Source: Planctomycetota bacterium (lineage in GTDB: Bacteria; Planctomycetota; UBA11346). From it: 15,192 nt of DNA. Of the stretch, positions 9,582 through 15,192 are shown piece after piece. Under the pieces are notes generated by a model, which had not been told where the DNA came from, ran no database searches, and was given only the letters and a program-made list of their open reading frames with translations. How positions within the stretch are numbered: position 1 is the stretch's first letter; every line of letters begins with the position of its first letter. The stretch is from contig JACDGQ010000021.1 in the NCBI GenBank assembly GCA_013821615.1, forward strand, positions 1 through 15,192. Direction: 5' to 3'. The position numbers were made by a program, and so were the translations under genes.

Positions 9582-11414
9582 ATGCGCTTCAGTCCGTCGG
9601 CCTGCGCGCTCATCCTGCTCCTGACCGGCGCGTGCGCCGGCGCTGCCGAGACCCCGGCGACCGCCGCCGGGGACACCACCACCGCGGGGCAGGCGCCCCC
9701 GAGCGGTGAGGCGGACCGGGCCGAGGCCGAGCGCACGGTGAAGCTCGGCAAGCAGGCCATGCAGGAGGCGAACGAGGCGCCCAACCGCGCGCTCGATGCG
9801 GTGGTCGCCTTCACCAAAGCCCTGCCGTACTATGAAAAGGCCGGCGAGACCGACACGGTCTGCGACCTCGAGGCCGACCTCTTCTGGTGCCGCAAGCACC
9901 TGGACGCCGCCGCCATCAAGGATCTGGTCGGCCAGCCGGGCGGCGACCCGGGCCTGAAGGACGCGCTCGCCAAGGCCGACGCGCTGACCGGCAAGGCGGT
10001 GGCGCCGGACGAGGCCGAGACGTACAAGGCGCGCGCCGCAAAGTTCGCGGCGGAACATCCGCAGGACCTCGACGGCATCATCGCCCACTACATCGAAGTC
10101 GCCGAGCGCTTCCCGGGCACGCCGGCGGCGATCGCCGCGCAGCGCCTCAGCCTGGAGGCCCAGGACCGCCAGCGCGCCCAGTACAAGGCCGCGGAGCAGG
10201 CGCGCCTCGGCACGCTGTTCACCCGCGCCGGCGCCGCCGCGGGCGGGCTGGCCAAGGTTCCCGAGCCCGCCGCGCTGCGCAGCGAGGTCGCGGCGGTGCG
10301 CAAGCTCTACAAGGACCTCTACGCGCGCACCAAGCCCGCGCAGAAGCGCCAGCTCGCGGTGAAGCTGCTGCGCGAGGTGCCGAACTCCAAGGACGACCCC
10401 CTCGCCCAGTACGCCTTGCTGAGCGAGGCCACCGACCTGGGGATCGCGGCCTCCGACTGGTACATCGCCTTCACCGCCTGCGACACCCTGGCGCGCTCGT
10501 TCGCCGGCGTCGACGCCACCGCGAAGAAGAAGGAGGTCTTCGCCAAGGCGCGCGGCAACGCCACCGTGCAGGCCATCCTCAAACTGCTCGACACGCCCGA
10601 CGACGCGGCGGCGAACGCGCTGGTCGGCCGCTACTTCTGCTTCGAGCGCGGCACCTGGGCGGTCGGCCTGCCGCTGCTCGCGCACGGCGACGACGCCGAC
10701 CTCAAGGCGGTGGCGGAGCTGGACCTGCGCAAGCCCGTCGCCGCCGCGCCGCAGGTCGAGGTCGGCGACCGCTGGTACGCGCTGGCGAAGAAGGCAAGGC
10801 AGCCCGCCCAGGACCGCATGCTGGCGCGCGCCGCCGGCTGGTACCGCCGCGCCGAGCCCGGCCTGACCGGCATCACGCGCGAGCGCATCGCCCAGCGCAG
10901 CGATGAGATCTACCAGCAGGTGCCCGAGCCCGACATCGACTACGCGCACATCACCGTCAAGCAGTGGGACCGCCTCAAGGCCCGGTCGATCGACATCGCC
11001 GCGGCGAGCCCGGGCACCGATCTCGGCGTGTCCCTGATCAAGGGCGCCGCGCTGATCATCGTGCCGCACCCGACCGACACCTGGACGATGCACTACGAGC
11101 GCTGGCACTGGTCGGACAAGGCGGCCAACGTCTTCGACACCGACGCCACGGGCACCATCCCGCAGGAGCACGGGCACCGCTACATGGACAGCGGTCCGCT
11201 GGGCATCATCGGCGTGATGGTGGTGACGGTCGGCAGCGACGCGCCGGTGCACCCGGGCGAGATCAGCGGTGAGGGCAAGGTGGTGATCGGCGCCAACCTG
11301 CCGACCAAGGGGCACAACAACGCCACTGGTGCCGGACGCATCCGCATCAAGGTGCTCGAGGCCGACGACGACGTCGCCGAACTGCCGGAGGTCGCCGCGG
11401 CCGGCGGACGATAG
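9582..11414 (+). CDS. secreted 610-residue protein with helical repeats and possible lectin-like C-terminus
   Basis: The ATG at 9582 has GGAG six bases upstream and starts a signal peptide (residues 1-22, cleavage likely near GAA). Residues 43-250 are Ala/Glu/Lys-rich and helical. Residues 255-440 look like a repeat-rich helical domain with YALLSEATDLG, ANALVGRYFCFERGTW and VGLPLLAHGDDADLKAVAEL, a pattern I associate with planctomycete secreted proteins of unknown function. Residues 455-595 look like a beta-sandwich, with DTDATGTIPQEHG, SGPLGIIGVMVVTVGSD and a late NNATGAGRIRIKVLEAD. That arrangement recalls LecA/PA-IL-type galactose-binding domains, but this is an impression only. The frame is open upstream to 9489. 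It is convergent with arsC, with five bases between the stops. Function unknown; a metal role is not indicated. Confidence 0.8.
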   Translation: MRFSPSACALILLLTGACAGAAETPATAAGDTTTAGQAPPSGEADRAEAERTVKLGKQAMQEANEAPNRALDAVVAFTKALPYYEKAGETDTVCDLEADLFWCRKHLDAAAIKDLVGQPGGDPGLKDALAKADALTGKAVAPDEAETYKARAAKFAAEHPQDLDGIIAHYIEVAERFPGTPAAIAAQRLSLEAQDRQRAQYKAAEQARLGTLFTRAGAAAGGLAKVPEPAALRSEVAAVRKLYKDLYARTKPAQKRQLAVKLLREVPNSKDDPLAQYALLSEATDLGIAASDWYIAFTACDTLARSFAGVDATAKKKEVFAKARGNATVQAILKLLDTPDDAAANALVGRYFCFERGTWAVGLPLLAHGDDADLKAVAELDLRKPVAAAPQVEVGDRWYALAKKARQPAQDRMLARAAGWYRRAEPGLTGITRERIAQRSDEIYQQVPEPDIDYAHITVKQWDRLKARSIDIAAASPGTDLGVSLIKGAALIIVPHPTDTWTMHYERWHWSDKAANVFDTDATGTIPQEHGHRYMDSGPLGIIGVMVVTVGSDAPVHPGEISGEGKVVIGANLPTKGHNNATGAGRIRIKVLEADDDVAELPEVAAAGGR

Positions 11415-11419
11415 ACCGC

Positions 11420-11869
11420 CTACCCGTGCTCCGCGAGCGGAGCCGCGCAGACCGTGGCGCACCACGCCGTGACCCTGCGCTCGATCTCATCGCGGATCAC
11501 CCGCGTGTGCGCGAGCTTCTCCGCGGGTGTGCCCTGCAGGGCGGAGGGATCCGGGAAACCCCAATGCAGGCGCCGGGTGCGGCCTGGGAACACCGGGCAG
11601 CGCTCGGCGCTGGCCTCGTCGCAGACGGTGATGGCGTACGCGAAGGGGATGCCCGAGCGGATCAGGTCGGCGACGCTCTTGGTCTGGTTGCCCGCGATGT
11701 CGATGCCCTTCTCGCGCATCGCGGCGACCACCACCTGATTGAGCCGCCCGGGCTCGATGCCGGCGCTGTGGGCCGTGAAGCGGCCGGGGCAGGCGCGCGC
11801 GAGGAAGGCCTCGGCCATCTGGCTGCGCGCGCTGTTGTGGATGCAGACGAAGATGACGTTTTCGCTCAT
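11420..11869 (-). CDS. arsC: arsenate reductase, thioredoxin-type (low-molecular-weight phosphatase fold)
   Basis: The 149-residue protein has the phosphatase P-loop C-x5-R as CIHNSAR (Cys9, Arg15), the redox pair Cys83 (ITVCDEAS) and Cys91 (ERCPVFPG), and the general acid in FPDPS (Asp107). These are the three cysteines used by thioredoxin-coupled ArsC enzymes for the arsenate-to-Cys disulfide cascade. It reduces As(V) to As(III) in the cytosol. The ATG overlaps the aquaporin stop by four bases (ATGA), so it is translationally coupled as the last gene of the ars operon. Two further cysteines (137 and 141) near the C-terminus are additional to the catalytic set. A longer fused frame on this strand is only read-through of the aquaporin region in another frame. 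Confidence 0.95.
   Translation of the reverse strand: MSENVIFVCIHNSARSQMAEAFLARACPGRFTAHSAGIEPGRLNQVVVAAMREKGIDIAGNQTKSVADLIRSGIPFAYAITVCDEASAERCPVFPGRTRRLHWGFPDPSALQGTPAEKLAHTRVIRDEIERRVTAWCATVCAAPLAEHG
11428..11443. terminator. hairpin in the arsC 3' end, possible shared terminator
   Basis: GCTCCGC (11428-11434) and GCGGAGC (11437-11443) are perfect complements; realistically this is a 5-bp stem with a 6-nt loop. It lies inside the last codons of arsC, just past the stop of the convergent 610-residue protein. There is no T-run on either strand. With only five bases between the two stops there is no other room for a terminator. Confidence 0.22.
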
Positions 11870-12624
11870 GGGCGGCTCGCGATGGCGGGGACGGGGAGGG
11901 CGGACGGCGGCGCTTCCGGAGGATCCAGGTGCAGCGGATCGTGACGGGCGCTGGCGGCCGTGGGTGGGATCAGCCAGTGGAACAGCAGGGTCGCCGCCGT
12001 GGCGCCGACCACCTGCGCGGCGATGAAACCAGGCACGTCCAGCGGGCGGATCCCCGAGAAGCTGTCGGTCAGGCAGCGCGCAATGGTGACCGCCGGATTG
12101 GCGAAGGCGGTCGACGCGGTGAACCAGTAGGCCGCGATGATGTAGGCACCCACCGCGAACGGGACGAGGCGCGGATGGGCGCGCACGCAGCCCCAGATCA
12201 CCGCCAGCAGACCGAAGGTCGCCACCGCTTCGCTGAACAGCTGGCCGGCGCCCGCGCGGGCGTGGTGCGACGGGCTGAACAACGGCTCGCCGAACATGGC
12301 GTGCGCCGCGGCCACGCCAGCAAGGGCGCCGACCACCTGCGCGAGCAGGTAGCCCGGCACGGCCTTCCAGGCCAAGCCGCCCTGGACCGCATCCGCGATG
12401 GTGACCGCCGGATTGAAATGCGCGCCCGAGATCGGCCCCAGGGCGAGGATGAACGCGACCAGGCCGGCCCCCGTGGCCAGGGTGTTGGCGAGCAGGGCGA
12501 TGGCCACGTTGCCACCGGCGAGTCGCTCGCCCATGATGCCCGAGCCGACCACGGTCGCGAGCAGCAGCGCGGTACCCAGCCCTTCGGCGACCAGGCGGCG
12601 GGACAGGGATGCGGTGTCCGCCAT
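11866..12624 (-). CDS. aqpS: aquaporin/MIP-family channel, arsenic-operon type (AqpS-like)
   Basis: The 252-residue membrane protein has six hydrophobic segments and both pore motifs intact: GAHFNPAVT (NPA 71-73) and AFANPAVTIAR (NPA 176-178, Arg183 of the selectivity filter). Its position in an ars operon, directly before arsC and with no arsB or acr3, matches AqpS, the aquaglyceroporin known from Sinorhizobium meliloti to release As(OH)3 made by ArsC. It should be a passive inner-membrane channel for arsenite. The start follows the arsI stop by three bases with no clear Shine-Dalgarno sequence, which implies coupling. The C-terminal tail (about 220-252) is Pro-rich. A general glycerol or water channel is the alternative; context favours arsenite. 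Confidence 0.92.
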   Translation of the reverse strand: MADTASLSRRLVAEGLGTALLLATVVGSGIMGERLAGGNVAIALLANTLATGAGLVAFILALGPISGAHFNPAVTIADAVQGGLAWKAVPGYLLAQVVGALAGVAAAHAMFGEPLFSPSHHARAGAGQLFSEAVATFGLLAVIWGCVRAHPRLVPFAVGAYIIAAYWFTASTAFANPAVTIARCLTDSFSGIRPLDVPGFIAAQVVGATAATLLFHWLIPPTAASARHDPLHLDPPEAPPSALPVPAIASRP

Positions 12625-12627
12625 CGC

Positions 12628-13131
12628 TCAGGCCGGGCAGCAGGAGATGGCGCCGTGCGGCGTGCAGCCGGTGCCGGCCGCGCTGGCGGCGAGGTCGTAG
12701 TTGAGATGGTAGACCTCCCACTCGATGCCCGCCGGGTCGATCACCCAGAATTTATCGGAGTTCGCGTGGCAGCAGTCCACGCCGGTCTCGACGCGCAGCG
12801 GCAGGCCCGCGGCGCGGACACGCTGGAGCTGGCGCGCGAGATCCGCCGGCGTGGCCAGCTGCAGGCCGAGGTGGCTGATGGCGCTGCCGCGGTCGCTGAT
12901 TGCCGCCTGCGAGAGCGCGAGATTCACCGGACCCCATGCGGGCAGGAACTTCGCATAGCCGGGCCGCAGCTTCACCGGCTCGCAGCCGAAGAAGGCGCGG
13001 TAGAAGTTCACGCTGGCCGCGAGATCGCCGACCTGCAGGTGGATGTGGACCTTGGCGCCGGCGCCCGCTGGCGCAGGGGCGGCGGCGGCCGTGTTGGCGT
13101 TGGTGGTGGATGCGGGTGGGCAGCAGGCCAT
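12628..13131 (-). CDS. arsI: ArsI/CadI-family C-As lyase (glyoxalase fold)
   Basis: This 167-residue vicinal-oxygen-chelate protein carries the ArsI hallmarks. KVHIHLQV (His29/His31), SHLGLQ (His87) and EWEVYHL (Glu139) are the likely Fe(II) ligands, and the substrate pair is in VDCCHANSDKFWV (Cys120-Cys121). ArsI cleaves the C-As bond of trivalent organoarsenicals such as methylarsenite, using O2 and Fe(II), and yields As(III). Vicinal cysteines also occur at the N-terminus (Cys3-Cys4) and C-terminus (Cys164-Cys165), suggesting extra thiolate metal binding. The ATG at 13131 has AAGGAG six bases upstream. It follows arsR by 21 bases and precedes the aquaporin by three. CadI-type cadmium-induced proteins share the fold, so organoarsenical lysis is likely, not certain. 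Confidence 0.88.
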   Translation of the reverse strand: MACCPPASTTNANTAAAAPAPAGAGAKVHIHLQVGDLAASVNFYRAFFGCEPVKLRPGYAKFLPAWGPVNLALSQAAISDRGSAISHLGLQLATPADLARQLQRVRAAGLPLRVETGVDCCHANSDKFWVIDPAGIEWEVYHLNYDLAASAAGTGCTPHGAISCCPA

Positions 13132-13152
13132 GGCAGGCTCCTTGGAGACGGT

Positions 13153-13488
13153 TCAGCAGCAGGCGGTGAGGATGCGCACCAGATCGGTCACCATCTCGCG
13201 GCGCACCGACGAGAGCACGTAGCGCTCCTGGCGCTGGCGTTCGATGAGGCCGGCGCGCTCGAGCTGGTCGAGGTGGTGGGACAGGGTCGGGCCCGGCAGC
13301 GCGAGCGCGGCCTGGATGGCGTTGGCCGGCGTCGGCGCACCCGCCTGCACCAGGTGGAAGAAGACGCGCAGGCGATCGAGGTGGGCCAGCGCCTTGAGCG
13401 CGGCGACGTGTTCCGGCGTGGCCGCGAGGGACCCGCAACCGGTGGTGCACGTCGGAGCGCAGTCTTTGGTCCCGGCTGATCGTCTCAT
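13153..13488 (-). CDS. arsR: ArsR/SmtB-family arsenic-responsive repressor
   Basis: The 111-residue winged-helix repressor has the family core: ALKALAHLDRLRVFFHLVQAG (30-50), an HTH with recognition helix PTLSHHLDQLERAGLI (67-82), and the wing ERQRQERYVLSS (83-94). The classical ELCVCDL metal box is absent; that helix reads PANAIQAALAL. Cysteines instead lie at the N-terminus (10, 14, 18) and as a vicinal pair at the end (110-111), so As(III) or methylarsenite sensing would use a non-classical site. It is the first gene of arsR-arsI-aqpS-arsC and should repress the operon through the palindrome at its own start. The ATG at 13488 is the only plausible start and has no Shine-Dalgarno sequence, fitting a leaderless or near-leaderless transcript. 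Confidence 0.93.
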   Translation of the reverse strand: MRRSAGTKDCAPTCTTGCGSLAATPEHVAALKALAHLDRLRVFFHLVQAGAPTPANAIQAALALPGPTLSHHLDQLERAGLIERQRQERYVLSSVRREMVTDLVRILTACC

Positions 13489-13509
13489 ATTTTCTAATAT
13501 ATGAAAATA
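13488..13509. promoter_or_regulatory. AT-rich inverted repeat, candidate ArsR operator
   Basis: TATTTTC (13488-13494) and GAAAATA (13503-13509) are perfect 7-bp complements with an 8-bp A/T-only spacer. This is the main AT-rich island in an otherwise GC-rich window. Its edge is the first base of the arsR start codon and it covers the probable -10 element. AT-rich imperfect palindromes at this position are typical for ArsR/SmtB repressors, so binding would block the promoter directly. Confidence 0.7.
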
Positions 13510-13522
13510 AGAAATTGATCAA
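13496..13522 (-). promoter_or_regulatory. probable ars operon promoter
   Basis: On the minus strand TTGATC (13522-13517) resembles a -35 element. TATATT (13501-13496) lies 15 bp downstream, or TATTAG (13499-13494) 17 bp downstream, as a -10. Transcription would then start within a few bases of the arsR ATG at 13488. No Shine-Dalgarno sequence lies between. The spacing is not ideal and sigma-factor preference in this organism is unknown. Confidence 0.45.
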
Positions 13523-13578
13523 GTGAAAACCCTGGCAGAGGACCTGCCGCACCTGCGCCTGGAATCATGCGCCTGACC

Positions 13579-13592
13579 GCGCGCAGACGCGC
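13579..13592 (-). terminator. stem-loop after the SGNH hydrolase stop, possible terminator
   Basis: GCGCG (13579-13583) and CGCGC (13588-13592) pair around a CAGA loop, immediately after the hydrolase stop codon on the minus strand. There is no T-run, so it is a weak candidate separating this gene from the ars operon. Confidence 0.22.
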
Positions 13593-14570
13593 CTACTTCG
13601 CCCGGCGCAGCCCATCGATCTGCGTCTGCAGCTCCGCGCACGTGCGCTCGGCGGCCTCCACCGCGGCCTTCGCCTCAGCGGTGTCGCCGCTCGGAGCGAC
13701 GTAGGTGCGCCACGCCTCGGCGCGCGTGCCGCAGCGCTTCATCACCAGCGCGAACAGCGGATCCGCGTCGAGCCTGGCGCGCTCGGCCTGCACATCCGCA
13801 GCAGCGCCCGTCACCGGTGCGCCCAGGCCAGCGAGGATGGTCTCGGCCATCAGCACCTGGCCCGGGCCCTGGGGATGGATGCCGTCGCCGCTCAGCACGA
13901 AGCCGGGCGCGCTGGCGCGCCGCTCTGCGAGATACGCATCCATCGGCCCGTGCAGATCGATGACCCAGGCCTGGCTGCGCGTCAGGGTCTGTTCCCACGC
14001 CGCGTAGTCGCCCAGCACGCGGTCGTAATCCGCGTACGGCGTCTGGTAGCCGAAGTCGGGCGCGTCGATCGGCACGACGTGCCCTTTGCCGGGCAGCGGG
14101 TCGAAGGGCGGCGGCGTCAGCAGCACCACCCGCGCGCCCGCCGCCGTGCAGGTCGCGACCAGCTTGGCGATCCCGGCCTGGAAGGCCTGCAGGCGCTCCG
14201 GGCTCTGCGGATGGTAGATGCCGTCGTTCATGCCGTAGCAGGCGACCACCAGCGCCGGCCTGGTCAGCGCGAGAGCGCGCGCGAGGCGGTCGTGGACGCA
14301 CGGGCGCGGACCAGGGTGAACCTTCTCGGACAGCCCGGAGGTGGTCTCGCTGGACTTGCCGACGTTGATGATGTCGAGCATCAGCTCGGGATGGCGCTGT
14401 TCGAGGTAGTACTCGACCACGCCCACGTACGAGGCGCCGCTGGTGATGCTGTCGCCCAGCCAGAGCACGCGCTTGCCGGCCAGGGACGGGGCGAGGTCAG
14501 CGGCGGTGCCCGGCAGGACTGACACGCCGGCGAGGAGAATGGCGAAAATGGCGACCGCGCGCAGGGACAT
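13593..14570 (-). CDS. secreted SGNH/GDSL hydrolase
   Basis: The ATG at 14570 has GGAG five bases upstream and gives 325 residues. A signal peptide covers residues 1-24 (cleavage near GTAA). SGNH blocks are clear: GDSIT (39-43, nucleophile Ser41), a glycine in NVGKSSETT (69-77), GMND (113-116), and GDGIHP (228-233, Asp229 and His232). Residues 255-325 form a charged helical tail (AEAKAAVEAAERTCAELQTQ) that may be a coiled coil. The frame is open upstream to 14717, but the signal peptide and ribosome-binding site decide for 14570. It lies 58 bp downstream of a GH9-like gene on the same strand, which suggests joint polysaccharide degradation, with this enzyme removing acyl groups. The exact substrate is unknown, and it shares only the catalytic blocks with the SGNH gene at 1224. 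Confidence 0.9.
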   Translation of the reverse strand: MSLRAVAIFAILLAGVSVLPGTAADLAPSLAGKRVLWLGDSITSGASYVGVVEYYLEQRHPELMLDIINVGKSSETTSGLSEKVHPGPRPCVHDRLARALALTRPALVVACYGMNDGIYHPQSPERLQAFQAGIAKLVATCTAAGARVVLLTPPPFDPLPGKGHVVPIDAPDFGYQTPYADYDRVLGDYAAWEQTLTRSQAWVIDLHGPMDAYLAERRASAPGFVLSGDGIHPQGPGQVLMAETILAGLGAPVTGAAADVQAERARLDADPLFALVMKRCGTRAEAWRTYVAPSGDTAEAKAAVEAAERTCAELQTQIDGLRRAK

Positions 14571-14628
14571 CGGGACTCCGGGTCGGGGGTGAGGTGTGTA
14601 CGCCCTCCCGGCGGTGGCGTTCACCCGC

Positions 14629-15192
14629 TCACGGCCGCGCCGCGAGGTAGCCCCACACGTAGGCGTTCGGCCCCATCGTCTGGTCGATGCAGAACTCATT
14701 GTAGGACGGCGAGCCACGCACGTCCCAATAGGCCTCGGCCACCGGCCAGGCGAAGCATTCCGGCTGGGTGCGCGGGCCGAGGAACCAGGTGATCGGCCAG
14801 GTGATCCAGCCGCTGTCCGCGCCGGTGCCCCAACGCTGCAGATCGATGTTGCCGTAGGGCGTCAGGCCGATGGGCGGCGCCTGGCCGGTCGCCAGGGCAT
14901 CGAGATTGAGCGGTTTCACGCACGCGCTGCCCAGCCCCGAGGTGTAGACCAGATTGCTGGGATTGGCGCCGAGCGGAAACAGGCTGGCGGCGAGCGCGCC
15001 GGCCAGGAAGCGCGCATCCCCGGTGAGCGCGTGCGCGCGCAGCAGACACACCGCGCCGTGCGCCGTGGAATAGAAGCCGATGAACTGCGGCCGGCCCGGA
15101 TCCTCGGCGGTGAGGCCGAAGGCGTTGCCGCGCTGGTAGGCGAGCGCGCGCTCGGCCTCGGCGATGAGGGCGCGACGCGCGCGCTCCCGCAC
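14629..15192 (-). CDS. C-terminal part of a glycoside hydrolase family 9-like protein (truncated by window edge)
   Basis: The last 187 residues of a larger protein are visible; the N-terminus lies beyond the window end, so the GTG at the edge is not a real start. ASLFPLGANPSNLVYTSGLG resembles the conserved GH9 segment (LG-x-NP...Y-x-TG-x-G). The C-terminal SPSYNEFCIDQTMGPNAYVW resembles the GH9 end, where the Glu of the NE pair is the general acid. FIGFYSTAHGAVCLLRAHAL fits a helix of the (alpha/alpha)6 barrel. GH9 enzymes cut beta-1,4-glucans or related oligosaccharides. Several typical GH9 histidine motifs are not seen here, so this is a divergent member or another barrel hydrolase. It precedes the SGNH hydrolase, probably in one operon. 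Confidence 0.62.
   Translation of the reverse strand: MRERARRALIAEAERALAYQRGNAFGLTAEDPGRPQFIGFYSTAHGAVCLLRAHALTGDARFLAGALAASLFPLGANPSNLVYTSGLGSACVKPLNLDALATGQAPPIGLTPYGNIDLQRWGTGADSGWITWPITWFLGPRTQPECFAWPVAEAYWDVRGSPSYNEFCIDQTMGPNAYVWGYLAARP

Noticed and set aside
11929..13479. 516-residue plus-strand frame opposite the ars operon
   Set aside because: It runs antisense to four well-identified genes and shows only low-complexity Arg/Gly-rich composition.

Overview
The window is GC-rich DNA, probably from a Planctomycetota or related PVC-type bacterium. The evidence is indirect. There are two secreted SGNH hydrolases, a glycoside-hydrolase-9-like protein, an AraC regulator, and a 610-residue secreted protein of a layout I associate with planctomycetes. 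No rRNA, tRNA, CRISPR array or insertion sequence is visible. Taxonomy is an inference and needs a homology search.

Layout: (1) 76-1907 holds an AraC-family regulator divergent from a small exported SGNH hydrolase, with a 24-bp near-perfect palindrome between them. (2) 2121-6326, minus strand, is a copper-handling run. In transcription order it holds a His-rich lipoprotein, a TolC-family lipoprotein and a Tat-exported multicopper oxidase, tightly packed with good Shine-Dalgarno sequences, then after a 179-bp gap a bicupin protein. (3) 6327-7059 is a divergent intergenic stretch with the decayed C-terminus of a second, calcium-type P-type ATPase. (4) 7060-9336, plus strand, is a Cu(I)/Ag(I) P1B-ATPase carrying YHS and HMBD modules instead of a classical HMA domain. 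(5) 9582-11414, plus strand, is the 610-residue secreted protein of unknown function. (6) 11420-13488, minus strand, is a compact arsenic operon arsR-arsI-aqpS-arsC, preceded by an AT-rich inverted repeat that overlaps the arsR start codon. (7) 13593-15192, minus strand, is a second SGNH hydrolase downstream of a GH9-like protein truncated by the window edge.

How the genes work together: the ATPase should export cytosolic Cu(I). The periplasmic oxidase should convert Cu(I) to the less toxic Cu(II), while the TolC-like and His-rich lipoproteins would act at the envelope. In the arsenic operon, ArsC reduces As(V) to As(III), ArsI cleaves the C-As bond of trivalent methylarsenicals, and AqpS lets As(III) leave down its gradient; no arsB/acr3 pump is present here. 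The metal genes sit between carbohydrate-degradation genes, so the cluster may be an inserted accessory block. The closest thing to an unusual system is the pumpless arsR-arsI-aqpS-arsC unit with an ArsR lacking the classical metal-site cysteines.
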